From: Candidatus Pantoea gossypiicola
GTDB taxonomy: Bacteria; Pseudomonadota; Gammaproteobacteria; Enterobacterales; Enterobacteriaceae
DNA length: 64,000 bases
NCBI RefSeq assembly: GCF_008632075.1
Contig: NZ_VWVM01000010.1
Coordinates: forward strand, 103,071-167,070
Direction of reading: 5' to 3'
Positions 45,502 through 54,098 of this stretch are shown here, in pieces (positions within the stretch are counted from its first letter, which is position 1; the number at the start of each line of letters is the position of its first letter). The notes under the pieces were generated by a model. The model was not told the origin of the DNA. It ran no database searches and was given only the letters and a program-made list of their open reading frames with translations. The position numbers and the translations under genes are program-made.

Positions 45502-46233
45502 TCAGAGACGAACCGAAGAAATAAACTGCTTCAGCTCCGGCGTCTGCGGCTGGGCGAACAGCGTTTTACTGTCGCCCTGCTCCCAGACGCGCCCCTGATG
45601 CATAAAGACCACACGATCGCCCACGTCGCGGGCGAAGTTCATTTCATGGGTGACAAGGATCAGCGTCATGCCCTCTGCCGCCAGCTGTTCCAGAACCTTG
45701 AGCACTTCGCCCACCAGTTCAGGATCGAGCGCGGAGGTGATCTCATCACAGAGTAAAACTTTCGGCGTCATCGCCAGCGCACGGGCGATCGCCACGCGCT
45801 GCTGCTGACCGCCGGAGAGGCTGGCAGGATAGTAGTTAAGGCGTTCGCCCAGCCCGACCTTCTCCAGCATCTGCGCAGCCAGCGCCCGGCACTCGGCCTC
45901 GCTTTTCTTCAGCACGCGGCGCGGTGCCAGCATGACGTTCTCCAGCGCCGTCATGTGCGGGAACAGGTTGAAGCTCTGAAACACCATCCCGACCGAGCGG
46001 CTGATTTCACGCGCCTGCGAATCGCGATCGGTGATGGTCATCCCGCCGAGCTTGATGCTGCCCTCCTGATAGCCTTCCAGCCCGTTCATGCAGCGCAGCA
46101 GCGTGCTTTTACCCGATCCGCTGCGACCGATGATCGAGATCACCTCGCCCATGTCGATATCCAGATCCACGCCTTTCAACACATGGTTGTCGCCGTAATA
46201 TTTTTGCACCTGATTAATGGTGATGAGCGGCAT
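45502..46233 (-). CDS. Amino-acid-type ABC importer ATPase (allantoate uptake candidate)
   Basis: 243 residues, HisP/GlnQ type: Walker A GRSGSGKST (36-44), Q-loop VFQSFNLFPHM, signature LSGGQQQRVAIARAL (about 138-152), Walker B VLLCDEITSALD and switch His in VTHEMNFA. Part of a four-gene importer placed before hpxJ and hpxK, corresponding to the Klebsiella hpxFGHI genes thought to import allantoate. I leave the letters unassigned because their order is not certain. Confidence 0.92.
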   Translation of the reverse strand: MPLITINQVQKYYGDNHVLKGVDLDIDMGEVISIIGRSGSGKSTLLRCMNGLEGYQEGSIKLGGMTITDRDSQAREISRSVGMVFQSFNLFPHMTALENVMLAPRRVLKKSEAECRALAAQMLEKVGLGERLNYYPASLSGGQQQRVAIARALAMTPKVLLCDEITSALDPELVGEVLKVLEQLAAEGMTLILVTHEMNFARDVGDRVVFMHQGRVWEQGDSKTLFAQPQTPELKQFISSVRL

Positions 46234-46873
46234 TGAATTTTTTCTCCAGATACTGGCTGTAGCGAGACAGCGGATAACACATCAGGAAGTAGCCCAGCGC
46301 CACCAGCCCAAAGACTTTAAACGGCTGATAGGTGACGTTGTTGAGAATGGTGCCCGCCTTGGTCAGCTCGATGAATCCGATAATCGACGCCAGCGCGGTG
46401 CCCTTGATCACCTGCACGGCGAATCCCACCGTCGGGGCGATACCGATGCGGATAGCCTGCGGTGCCACCACCCGCCACAGCGTCTGACCAAAGGTCAGGC
46501 CGAGGCAGCGCGACGCTTCCCACTGCCCTTTCGGCAGGGCGCGGATGCTGCCGTACCAGATGTCCACCAGAAAGGCGCTGGTGTAGAAGGTCAGCGCCAG
46601 CGAGGCAGCGGTCCAGGGGGCGACATCAATGCCGAACAGACCAACGCCGAAAAACGCCAGGAACAGCTGCATCAGCAGCGGCGTGCCCTGAAACAGCGCG
46701 GTGTAACCGCGTATCAGGCGCGTCAGCCACTTACGCTGCAGCAGCCGCAGAAACAGCAGCGGCAGCGTCACCAGCGTCCCGCCGACAAAGGCCACCAGCG
46801 ACAGTAACAGGGTCCAGCGCGCCGCCAGCAGCAGGTTGCGCAGGATGTCCCAGTCGGTAAAGGTCGTCATCAT
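46214..46873 (-). CDS. Amino-acid-type ABC importer permease 2
   Basis: 219 residues, about five membrane helices, HisMQ family. It has YTALFQGTPLLMQLFLAFFG near the front and the coupling loop EASRCLGLTFGQTLWRVVAPQ. It overlaps the first permease by four bases (ATGA at 46873) and the ATPase by 20 bases, so the complex is made in fixed ratio. Confidence 0.9.
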   Translation of the reverse strand: MMTTFTDWDILRNLLLAARWTLLLSLVAFVGGTLVTLPLLFLRLLQRKWLTRLIRGYTALFQGTPLLMQLFLAFFGVGLFGIDVAPWTAASLALTFYTSAFLVDIWYGSIRALPKGQWEASRCLGLTFGQTLWRVVAPQAIRIGIAPTVGFAVQVIKGTALASIIGFIELTKAGTILNNVTYQPFKVFGLVALGYFLMCYPLSRYSQYLEKKFNAAHHH

Positions 46874-47538
46874 GATGCCTGCACTCCAAACCATTTACGG
46901 CCAATCGCCAGCAGCAGATGGCGCATCGCTATCGACAACGCCAGGTAGATCAGCGTGGTCACCAGATAGACCTCAAAACTTAAGAAGGTGCGCGACTGGA
47001 TCAGGTTGGCGGCGAAAGTCAGCTCTTCATAGGAGACCTGCGACACCACCGATGAGCCCAGCATCACGATGATGCACTGACTCACCAGCGCCGGATAAAT
47101 GCGCTGCAGTGCGGGCGGCAGCACGACCCGTAGAAACGTCTGGCTGCGGGTTAATCCCAGCACCCGGCCTGCTTCCCACTGTCCTTTCGGTGTCACCTGA
47201 ATCCCGGCGCGGATAATCTCGGTGCTGTAGGCACCGAGGTTGATCAGCATTGCCAGCAGCGCCGCCTCACCCGCAGTGAGTTTTAGCCCCAGTGCAGGCA
47301 GACCGAAAACGATAAAGAACAGTTGCACCACAAACGGCGTATTGCGGATCAGCTCGACATAGATGCCCCACAGGTGGCTCATCCAGCTCGGTTTGCCGCT
47401 GCGCAGCGCGGCACCCGCAATGCCGAGCGCCACACCACCGGTTGTCGCCAGCACCGTCAGCTGGATGGTGACCCACAGACCGGAGAGCAGCTCCGGCCAG
47501 TAAGGCCACAGGGCGGGAAAGTTAAGTTGCCCGGTCAT
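46870..47538 (-). CDS. Amino-acid-type ABC importer permease 1
   Basis: 222 residues, about five membrane helices, same family as the following permease. YVELIRNTPFVVQLFFIVFG and the coupling loop EAGRVLGLTRSQTFLRVVLPP are typical of polar amino-acid permeases. It starts ten bases after the binding-protein stop. Confidence 0.9.
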   Translation of the reverse strand: MTGQLNFPALWPYWPELLSGLWVTIQLTVLATTGGVALGIAGAALRSGKPSWMSHLWGIYVELIRNTPFVVQLFFIVFGLPALGLKLTAGEAALLAMLINLGAYSTEIIRAGIQVTPKGQWEAGRVLGLTRSQTFLRVVLPPALQRIYPALVSQCIIVMLGSSVVSQVSYEELTFAANLIQSRTFLSFEVYLVTTLIYLALSIAMRHLLLAIGRKWFGVQAS

Positions 47539-47548
47539 GAATCCGTCC

Positions 47549-48334
47549 TCAGGCGCCGAGGTTCGCAGGCAGCGGTGCTTTCAGCCACTGTTCAGAGAGT
47601 TTATTCAGCGTGCCGTCCTTAATGCCTTGCTCAATCAGCGCATTCACTTTCGCTTTCAGCGCAGGCTCATCTTTCTTCAGGCCGATATAGCAGGGTGAAT
47701 CTTTCAGCATGAACTGCGCGACGGGCGCTTTAGCCGGATTCTGGCGCGCAATCGCAGCGACGACCAGGTTACCAGTCGCGACATACTGCACCTGACCTGA
47801 GAGATAAGCAGACAACGTGGTGTTGTTATCTTCGTAGCGTTTCACCTGCGCATTTTTCGGAGCCACTTCGCTCAGCACCATATCTTCTACCGCACCGCGC
47901 GTGACGCCAATCGACTTGCCGCTCAGAGCCGACGCTGCTTTGATCTCATCGCCCTTCGGACCGAAGACGCCCAGGAAGAACGGCGCATAGGCGCGGGTGA
48001 AGTCGATCACTTTCTCACGCTCGGCGTTTTTACCCATGCTGGAGATAACCAGATCGACCTTGTCGGTTTGCAGATAAGGCACGCGGTTGGCGCTGCTGAC
48101 CGGCACCAGCTGCAACTTAAGTTTCATCTGCTTCGCCAGATATTTTGCCGTGTCGATGTCATACCCCTGCGGCTGCAGGTCCGTGCCGACCGAACCAAAC
48201 GGCGGGAAGTCCTGCGGCACGGCGACGCGGATGACGCCGCGCTTCTGGATATCCTGCAGTTGATCGGCCAGCGCGCTACCCGCCTGAGCCATCAGTAATG
48301 CCGCTGTCGCAACCGCCATCAAAACTTTTTTCAT
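47549..48334 (-). CDS. ABC importer periplasmic binding protein (allantoate uptake candidate)
   Basis: 261 residues with signal peptide (MKKVLMAVATAALLMAQAG, ending near ALA at about 23) and a family-3 solute-binding fold: GVIRVAVPQDFPPFGSVG, GYDIDTAKYLAKQM, VDLVISSMGKNAEREKVIDF. Ligand pocket cannot be read directly; the operon points to allantoate or a related ureide. First gene of an eight-gene operon to hpxT, with a sigma-54 promoter upstream. Confidence 0.88.
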   Translation of the reverse strand: MKKVLMAVATAALLMAQAGSALADQLQDIQKRGVIRVAVPQDFPPFGSVGTDLQPQGYDIDTAKYLAKQMKLKLQLVPVSSANRVPYLQTDKVDLVISSMGKNAEREKVIDFTRAYAPFFLGVFGPKGDEIKAASALSGKSIGVTRGAVEDMVLSEVAPKNAQVKRYEDNNTTLSAYLSGQVQYVATGNLVVAAIARQNPAKAPVAQFMLKDSPCYIGLKKDEPALKAKVNALIEQGIKDGTLNKLSEQWLKAPLPANLGA

Positions 48335-48357
48335 TATGCACCCCGGTGAGATTAACG

Positions 48358-48370
48358 TGAAACAAAAGAT
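48358..48370. promoter_or_regulatory. Candidate HpxU operator at the importer promoter
   Basis: TGAAACAAAAGAT here and TGAAACAAAAGTT (reverse complement of 49378-49390) upstream of hpxU match at 12 of 13 bases. This copy falls a few bases downstream of the predicted start point, a position suited to repression. Confidence 0.5.
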
Positions 48371-48386
48371 TCTTTGACATGGAATC

Positions 48387-48402
48387 TGCAACTAATGTGC
48401 CA
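48387..48402 (-). promoter_or_regulatory. Sigma-54 promoter of the importer-hpxJK-hpxQT operon
   Basis: On the minus strand TGGCACATTAGTTGCA: a perfect -24/-12 promoter (TGGCAC-N5-TTGCA). It points to nitrogen-regulated expression through NtrC. Confidence 0.85.
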
Positions 48403-48507
48403 ATACGGACGGCAACAGAAAAAGGGTTAAACGGCAGAGAGTTCAGCAGAAATCGGGCGTAATCGGGACGACTACGCCATGAAGGGGATGTTCTGAAATG
48501 GGGCAAA

Positions 48508-48522
48508 GCACCAAAACGGTGC
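48508..48522. promoter_or_regulatory. NtrC-type enhancer site
   Basis: GCACCAAAACGGTGC has the form GCAC-N7-GTGC of NtrC sites and lies about 110 bases upstream of the sigma-54 promoter, just past the hpxU stop. Confidence 0.7.
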
Positions 48523-48525
48523 CTG

Positions 48526-49365
48526 TTAACGGTGCTCCAGCTCGTCAAACTGCTGGTAAAGGTCGGCGATCTGATGAATCCGCTGGCGTCCCTGTGCCAG
48601 CATTTCATGCAGCAGCGCATTAGCGATCAGGTTAACCAGACTCATGGCAGCACTGTAGCTGTCGAAGGCGGAGACGCTATCCAGCGGCGTACAGAGCTGC
48701 CAGCGTGCCAGCGCAATCACCGTCTGCGCCTGCGGCTCACACAGCGCCAGCAGCGGGATACCGGCCGCCTGCAGCTGCTGCATCAGCGGGCGGATGATGC
48801 GGGGACGACGGCGAAACGCCATCACGATCACCATGTCGTCCGGCGTAATATCCACCAGCTCCTCAGCCAGCGTCTGGCCCGGCTGCGGCAGGATATGCAC
48901 CTGCGAACGCGCCTGCACCAGCTGCTGTCGCAGATGCAGCGCCACCGGATAGGCGTTGCGCATGCCGATGATAAAGACACGATTAGCCTGAGCCAGCTGC
49001 TGAATCACCTCGTTAAAGTGCCGCGCATCCAGGCTGTTTACCCACTGCGTCAGGTTTGCCATCTCCTGCTTGTAGTGGCGCGCCAGCAGCGTGTTGCCCT
49101 GCACCGCATCCCGGTTATCGGTCAGCGGCATACCGCTCTGGCGCAGGATGCGAAGCTCATCACGCATATCCTTGTACTTCTCATAGCCGAGACGCTTGAA
49201 CAGTCGACTGACCGTGGCTTTCGACACGCCACTAAGACGCGCCAGTTCGGCGCTGTTGTAGCTGATCAGGTCATCGAAATGGTCAAACACGAAGTCGGCG
49301 ATGCGCTGCTCCTGTGGAGAGAGCTGGGGATAGTGACTTCTGAGTCGTTCATCAAGCTGTTTCAT
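48526..49365 (-). CDS. hpxU: RpiR-family transcriptional regulator HpxU
   Basis: 279 residues: an N-terminal RpiR helix-turn-helix (SYNSAELARLSGVSKATVSRLFKRLGY, with the recognition helix near residue 50-58) and a C-terminal SIS domain (about 125-260) that would bind a phosphosugar-like or ureide effector. In Klebsiella the RpiR repressor HpxU controls the allantoate genes. The gene lies between the importer operon and the divergent hpxWXYZ operon. ATG at 49365 has AGGA upstream; a longer frame would overlap the operator. Confidence 0.88.
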   Translation of the reverse strand: MKQLDERLRSHYPQLSPQEQRIADFVFDHFDDLISYNSAELARLSGVSKATVSRLFKRLGYEKYKDMRDELRILRQSGMPLTDNRDAVQGNTLLARHYKQEMANLTQWVNSLDARHFNEVIQQLAQANRVFIIGMRNAYPVALHLRQQLVQARSQVHILPQPGQTLAEELVDITPDDMVIVMAFRRRPRIIRPLMQQLQAAGIPLLALCEPQAQTVIALARWQLCTPLDSVSAFDSYSAAMSLVNLIANALLHEMLAQGRQRIHQIADLYQQFDELEHR

Positions 49366-49377
49366 AGGGCGTCCTGT

Positions 49378-49390
49378 AACTTTTGTTTCA
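49378..49390. promoter_or_regulatory. Candidate HpxU operator between hpxU and hpxW
   Basis: Reverse complement TGAAACAAAAGTT, near-identical to the copy at 48358-48370. It lies 13 bases from the hpxU start, so HpxU may repress itself and hpxW. Confidence 0.5.
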
Positions 49391-49450
49391 GCAGAAGCTA
49401 GCACAATTTACGCCAGGTTAACCGACGCATTGTCAGCTGAGCATGAAAAC

Positions 49451-49466
49451 TGGAACAGCTCTTGCT
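49451..49466 (+). promoter_or_regulatory. Sigma-54 promoter of hpxWXYZ
   Basis: TGGAACAGCTCTTGCT keeps the GG and GC dinucleotides ten bases apart and matches TGGCAC-N5-TTGCA closely; about 38 bases before the hpxW start. No clear NtrC palindrome was found next to it. Confidence 0.65.
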
Positions 49467-49503
49467 TTGTTATGGGTTCTGTCACCCAAAGAACGAGAAA
49501 AAG

Positions 49504-51090
49504 ATGATTCAAAGCAATATGGCCCCGCAGGGGATGGCGGTGACGCCACACCATCTGGCGAGTGAAAGTGCGCTCGCGGTGCTACGTGATGGCGGTAATG
49601 CCATTGAAGCGATGGTGGCCGCGGCCGCGACTATCGCTGTGGTCTATCCGCACATGAACGGGCTGGGCGGCGATGGCTTCTGGCTGATTCTGCCGCCCGG
49701 CGGCGACCCTGTTGCTATCGACGCCAGCGGTGCCGCCGGTTCCCTGGCTCACCACGATTTTTACGCCGATCACCCGACAATCCCACATCGCGGGCCGAAA
49801 GCGGCGCTGACCGTGGCCGGTACGGTCAGCGGCTGGCAGGAGGCACTGACGCTCTCTGCAGAGATGGGCACCTCGCCACTGCCGCTGGCCCGTCTGCTGC
49901 GGGATGCGATTCGCTACGCCGCCGACGGGATTCCGGTAACCGCCTCACAGACCGCCGCGACCACGAACTTCCTGAGTGAGCTGCAGCATCAGCCCGGCTT
50001 TCGTGCCCATTTTATGCCCGACGGCGATGTGCCGCAGCCGGGCAGCCGTTTTACCCAGCCCGCGCTGGCGAACACCCTGAGCCAGCTCATCGAAGCGGGA
50101 CTCGACAGCTTTTATCGCGGCCCGCTGGCTCACCATATGGCCGACGAGATGGCGACGCTGGGCATGCCGGTGACGCTGGTCGATCTGCAACAGCATCGCG
50201 CACGACGCACGACACCGCTGCATCTCGCCCATAGCGAAGGCGACATCTGGAATATCGCTCCGCCAACCCAGGGCGTCGTGTCGCTGGCAATCCTCGGCAT
50301 CACCGATCGACTGGAGATGACGGAGGCTGACGACGCGCAGACGGTGCACCGCATCGTGGAAGCCACCAAAAAAGCCTTTGCCCTGCGCGACAAACACATC
50401 ACCGATCCGCGTCACGTTACCGAAGATGTGCAGGCGCTGCTGGATAGCGATCATCTCGATACGCTCGCCAGCCAGATCGCCGATGGCGAGGCCGCCGCGT
50501 GGGGCAGCGGACGCGGACCGGGCGATACAGTCTGGATGGGCGTGATGGACAGCAGCGGCCTGGCTGTTTCCTTTATTCAGAGCATTTACCACGAGTTTGG
50601 CAGCGGTGTGGTGCTGCCCGGCACGGGCATCACCTGGCAGAACCGGGGCGCTGCGTTCAGCCTCGACCCTGACCATCTGCTGGCGCTCGCGCCCGGTAAG
50701 CAGCCGTTTCATACCCTCAATCCCGCCGCCGCGCGGCTGAAAGATGGCCGGACAATGGTGTATGGCGCGATGGGCGGAGATGGGCAGCCGCAGACCCAGG
50801 CGGCAATTTTCACCCGCCATGTGATTCAGGGCCTGCCGTTACAGCAGGCGGTCAGTGCGCCGCGCTGGCTGCTGGGCCGGACCTGGGGGCAATCGTCCGA
50901 CTCGCTAAAACTGGAAGGCCGCTTTGACGACGAAACGGTATTGATGCTGCGCCTGTGGGGACATGAGGTAGAACGGCTGCCGGACTTCAGCGAATCCGTA
51001 GGTCATGCGGGCGCGATTGTGCGCCACAGCAACGGCATGTTTGAGGGCGCAAGCGACCCACGCAGTAACGGCAGCGCCGCCGGTTTTTAA
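49504..51090 (+). CDS. hpxW: Oxamate amidohydrolase HpxW (gamma-glutamyltranspeptidase fold)
   Basis: 528 residues of the Ntn-hydrolase gamma-glutamyltranspeptidase family, self-cleaved before a Thr. The nucleophile is Thr342 in GPGDTVWMGVMDSSG, so the mature small subunit starts there. AIEAMVAAAATIAVVYPHMNGLGGDGFW is the family core of the large subunit. The Klebsiella protein converts oxamate to oxalate and ammonia. No signal peptide is seen, unlike periplasmic transpeptidases. ATG at 49504 is preferred, although its ribosome-binding site (GAGAAAAAG) is weak. Confidence 0.9.
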   Translation: MIQSNMAPQGMAVTPHHLASESALAVLRDGGNAIEAMVAAAATIAVVYPHMNGLGGDGFWLILPPGGDPVAIDASGAAGSLAHHDFYADHPTIPHRGPKAALTVAGTVSGWQEALTLSAEMGTSPLPLARLLRDAIRYAADGIPVTASQTAATTNFLSELQHQPGFRAHFMPDGDVPQPGSRFTQPALANTLSQLIEAGLDSFYRGPLAHHMADEMATLGMPVTLVDLQQHRARRTTPLHLAHSEGDIWNIAPPTQGVVSLAILGITDRLEMTEADDAQTVHRIVEATKKAFALRDKHITDPRHVTEDVQALLDSDHLDTLASQIADGEAAAWGSGRGPGDTVWMGVMDSSGLAVSFIQSIYHEFGSGVVLPGTGITWQNRGAAFSLDPDHLLALAPGKQPFHTLNPAAARLKDGRTMVYGAMGGDGQPQTQAAIFTRHVIQGLPLQQAVSAPRWLLGRTWGQSSDSLKLEGRFDDETVLMLRLWGHEVERLPDFSESVGHAGAIVRHSNGMFEGASDPRSNGSAAGF

Positions 51091-51102
51091 CAGGAGCGAA
51101 TC

Positions 51103-51285
51103 ATGAATCAACAAGAGTGGGCCAGCTACATCGGCCATATGGAGCAGATCCTGCAACTGGGACTGGATGAGGCCCGCCGCGCTGAGCTGCTGATCCAGCT
51201 TTCACGCATTGCGGAAATGGCTGCGCCGCTGATGGCGTTTCCGCTGGATGACCGGCTGGAAGTCGCAGGAGTATATCAGGCATGA
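51103..51285 (+). CDS. hpxX: Oxalurate catabolism protein HpxX (AtzG/GatC-like)
   Basis: 60 residues, a small helical protein with LGLDEARRAELLIQL and MAFPLDDRLEVAGVY. Such AtzG-like subunits wrap around AtzE-type amidases much as GatC does around GatA. GTG/ATG choice is settled by CAGGAG just before 51103. It overlaps hpxY by four bases (ATGA). Confidence 0.85.
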   Translation: MNQQEWASYIGHMEQILQLGLDEARRAELLIQLSRIAEMAAPLMAFPLDDRLEVAGVYQA

Positions 51286-52679
51286 GATTAGGTGATGTTT
51301 CAATTCAGACGCTGCAAAGGGCGATCCAGCAGGGTGAGATTAGCGCACTGGAGGTAGCGAAGCACACGCTGCAGGCGGTTGAGCAGCACAACCCGGCGTT
51401 GAATGCCTGGACGGAAGTCACCGGGCCGCGCATGTTAAAAGAGGCCCGCGCGATTGATGCACAGCGGCAGCGCGGCGAAACGCTGCCACCGCTGGCGGGC
51501 ATTCCTTATGCGGTGAAAAATCTGTTTGATGTGGCGGGTCACAGCACGCTGGCCGGTGCCAGCCTGTTCCGCGATCGCCCTGCAGCACAGTCAGACGCGT
51601 TCGCCGTTGATAAACTGCGTCACGCCGGTGCGCTGCTGTCGGGTATGCTGAACATGGATGCCTATGCTTACGGTTTTACCACCGAGAACAGCCACTATGG
51701 TGCGACCCACAATCCGCGCGATCTCAGCCGCGTGGCGGGCGGCTCGTCAGGCGGTTCGGCCGCCGCCGTGGCCGCCGGGCTGGTTCACTTTTCGCTCGGT
51801 ACCGACACCAACGGTTCGATTCGGGTGCCCGCGTCGCTGTGCGGTATTTTTGGCCTTAAGCCCACCTTTGGCCGTCTGTCACGCAGCGGCAGCCATCCGT
51901 TTGTCGCCAGCCTTGACCATATCGGGCCGCTGGCCCGGCGGGTGGAAGACCTGGCGCTGGTTTATGACCTGCTGCAGGGCGCAGACCCCGCCGATGCGTT
52001 TCAGGCCGATCGTACGGTGGCCGCGACGCTGCCGGGGCTGTCACAAGGCAGCGAAGGATTACGCTGCGCCGTGCTGGGCGGCTTTTTTTCCCACTGGTGC
52101 GATGATGACGCCCGCGCTGCAGTCGCGGTGGTCGCAGCCGCGCTGGAGGCCCAGGAAGAGGTGCTGATGCCGGACGCGGAGCTGGCGCGTTCGGCGGCGT
52201 TTATCATGACCGCCGCAGAGGGCGGCAACCACTATCTGCCTGCCTTGCGTCAGATACCGGAGCAGTTTGAACCCAACTCACGCGAGCGTCTGCTGGCGGG
52301 TGCCATGATGCCAGGCGCCTGGTATGTGCAGGCGCAGCGTTTCCGTCGCCATTTCCAGCAGCAGGTGTTACCGCTGTTTGATCGCTTTGATGTGCTGATT
52401 GCGCCGGCGACGCCCTGCAGCGCGATCACCATCGGTCAGCAGACGCTGTCAATTCAGGGTGAATCGCTGCCCGCCAAAGCGAGCATGGGGATGCTGACGC
52501 AGCCCATCTCCTTCCTGGGCTTGCCGGTCTGTACCGTGCCGCTGGCGACCCGAAGTGGTCTGCCGATTGGCTTACAGCTTATCGCCCGTCCGTTTAACGA
52601 AGAGGCAGTGTTACGTGCCGCCTGGTCACTGGAACAACAGGGCATTACGATACCGCAAATGAATATGGCAGGAGCCTGA
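51282..52679 (+). CDS. hpxY: AtzE-family amidohydrolase HpxY
   Basis: 465 residues, amidase-signature enzyme. The catalytic Lys79 is in YAVKNLFD; the cis-Ser lies in GGSSGGSAAAVAAG (from residue 153), and the nucleophile Ser in LGTDTNGSIRVPASLCG (about 175-190). With HpxX and HpxZ it is assigned to oxalurate breakdown; oxalurate to oxamate is the probable reaction. It overlaps hpxX and hpxZ, so the three are coupled. Confidence 0.9.
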   Translation: MRLGDVSIQTLQRAIQQGEISALEVAKHTLQAVEQHNPALNAWTEVTGPRMLKEARAIDAQRQRGETLPPLAGIPYAVKNLFDVAGHSTLAGASLFRDRPAAQSDAFAVDKLRHAGALLSGMLNMDAYAYGFTTENSHYGATHNPRDLSRVAGGSSGGSAAAVAAGLVHFSLGTDTNGSIRVPASLCGIFGLKPTFGRLSRSGSHPFVASLDHIGPLARRVEDLALVYDLLQGADPADAFQADRTVAATLPGLSQGSEGLRCAVLGGFFSHWCDDDARAAVAVVAAALEAQEEVLMPDAELARSAAFIMTAAEGGNHYLPALRQIPEQFEPNSRERLLAGAMMPGAWYVQAQRFRRHFQQQVLPLFDRFDVLIAPATPCSAITIGQQTLSIQGESLPAKASMGMLTQPISFLGLPVCTVPLATRSGLPIGLQLIARPFNEEAVLRAAWSLEQQGITIPQMNMAGA

Positions 52680-53059
52680 TGAACAGAGAGATTAATTTAC
52701 CGCAGGTGCTCAGCGAGGTGACGGCGCAGTTTTATCGCTACGAGCAGGCGCTGGTCAGCAATGATGTGGACGAACTGGATGCCCTGTTCTGGCACGACCC
52801 GCGCACCGTGCGCCTCGGGGCGGGTGAAAATTTATATGGCATCGATGAGATTCGCGCCTTCCGTGCTGCCCGCCCTTCAGCCGGGCTGAACCGGACGCTG
52901 CGCAACACCGTGATTACCACCTTCGGTGAGGATTATGCGGTCTGCAGCACCGAATTTACCCGTGCCGGCAGTGATAAAATCGGCCGTCAGCAGCAGACCT
53001 GGGTGCGCATGCCCCACGGCTGGTGCATCGTGGCGGCGCAGGTCAGTCTGATGAGCTGA
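52679..53059 (+). CDS. hpxZ: Oxalurate catabolism protein HpxZ (NTF2/SnoaL-like)
   Basis: 126 residues with an alpha+beta cone of the SnoaL/NTF2 type: QFYRYEQALVSNDVDELDALFW, then VRLGAGENLYGIDEIRAFRAAR and QQTWVRMPHGWCIVAAQVS. Family members are found only beside AtzE-like amidases; direct role unknown, perhaps assembly or product handling. Start overlaps the hpxY stop by one base (TGATG). Confidence 0.85.
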   Translation: MNREINLPQVLSEVTAQFYRYEQALVSNDVDELDALFWHDPRTVRLGAGENLYGIDEIRAFRAARPSAGLNRTLRNTVITTFGEDYAVCSTEFTRAGSDKIGRQQQTWVRMPHGWCIVAAQVSLMS

Positions 53060-53110
53060 TTATCTCCGGTGCGTCGCCTGGCCTGAGCGAGGCGACGCAC
53101 CGTAACCGGC

Positions 53111-54064
53111 TTACGGTGCCGGATGCGTCGTGATCCAGTGATCGGCGATCTGCTGGCGGGTACAGATCCAGACATCGTTATGCTGCTGAATGTGGTCGAG
53201 AAAGTTCTGTAGCGCACGGAATTTGCCTGGACGCCCCAGCAGACGACAGTGCATCCCGATCGACATCATCTTCGGCGCGGTCTCTCCCTCTTCGTACAGC
53301 ACATCGAAACTGTCGCGCAGGTAGGTGAAGAACTGCTCGGCGGTGTTAAATCCCTGCGGCGAGGCAAAGCGCATGTCATTGCACTCCAGGGTGTAGGGGA
53401 TAATCAGGTGCGGCTTAACTGTGCCATCCTGACAGGTAACCTGGGTCCAGAACGGCAGGTCGTCGCCGTAGTAGTCGCTGTCGTAGCTGAAGCCGCCCTG
53501 CTCCACCACCAGCCGGCGCGTGTTCGGACTGTCCCGTCCGGTATACCAGCCGGTTGGGGCTTTCCCAAACAGATCAGTCAGCACATCCACCGCCTGCTGC
53601 ATATGCTGACGTTCAGTTTTCGCATCCACGCCCTGATAGTGGATCCAGCGCCAGCCGTGACTGACCACATCGTAGTCTGCCTGTTTAATCGCCTCCACGA
53701 CTTCCGGGTGACGCGCCAGCGCCATCGCCACACCAAACACGGTTAGCGGCAGACCGCGCTTTTGAAACTCATTGTGAATGCGCCAGAAACCGGCGCGTGA
53801 TCCGTACTCATAGAGTGACTCCATCGACATATGACGGTCGGCATAGCTGGCGGCACCGATGATGTCGGAGAGGAACTGCTCGGAGCCGGCATCGCCGTGC
53901 AGCACGCTGTTTTCTGCGCCCTCTTCATAGTTCAGAACAAACTGCACCGCCACACGGGCGTTATTGGGCCAGGCGGCGTGCGGCGGATGAGCGCCATAAC
54001 CGATCAAATCGCGCGGATAGTTTTTGTTAAAGCTGTACTCTTTCTTCTCTGCAGCGTCAGTCAT
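53111..54064 (-). CDS. hpxB: Allantoinase HpxB (PuuE type)
   Basis: 317 residues of the polysaccharide-deacetylase (NodB) superfamily, a metal-independent allantoinase unlike AllB. It has NYPRDLIGYGAHPPHAAWPN at the front, VQFVLNYEEGAENS, the DVVSHGWRWIHYQGV segment (catalytic Asp/His region, about 145-160) and GWYTGRDSPNTRRLV. It opens allantoin to allantoate. Third gene of the hpxSAB operon, 34 bases after hpxA. Confidence 0.93.
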   Translation of the reverse strand: MTDAAEKKEYSFNKNYPRDLIGYGAHPPHAAWPNNARVAVQFVLNYEEGAENSVLHGDAGSEQFLSDIIGAASYADRHMSMESLYEYGSRAGFWRIHNEFQKRGLPLTVFGVAMALARHPEVVEAIKQADYDVVSHGWRWIHYQGVDAKTERQHMQQAVDVLTDLFGKAPTGWYTGRDSPNTRRLVVEQGGFSYDSDYYGDDLPFWTQVTCQDGTVKPHLIIPYTLECNDMRFASPQGFNTAEQFFTYLRDSFDVLYEEGETAPKMMSIGMHCRLLGRPGKFRALQNFLDHIQQHNDVWICTRQQIADHWITTHPAP

Positions 54065-54098
54065 TACTCGCTTCCTGTCTTCTGTCTGGAAAGTTCCG

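Noticed and set aside
49378..49390. Reading TGAAACAAAAGTT as a sigma-54 or NtrC element
   Set aside because: It lacks the GG/GC pair and the GCAC/GTGC ends; a shared regulator site is the better explanation.
52987..53217. A minus-strand frame crossing the hpxZ-hpxB junction
   Set aside because: Overlaps two well-supported genes and has no recognisable features.
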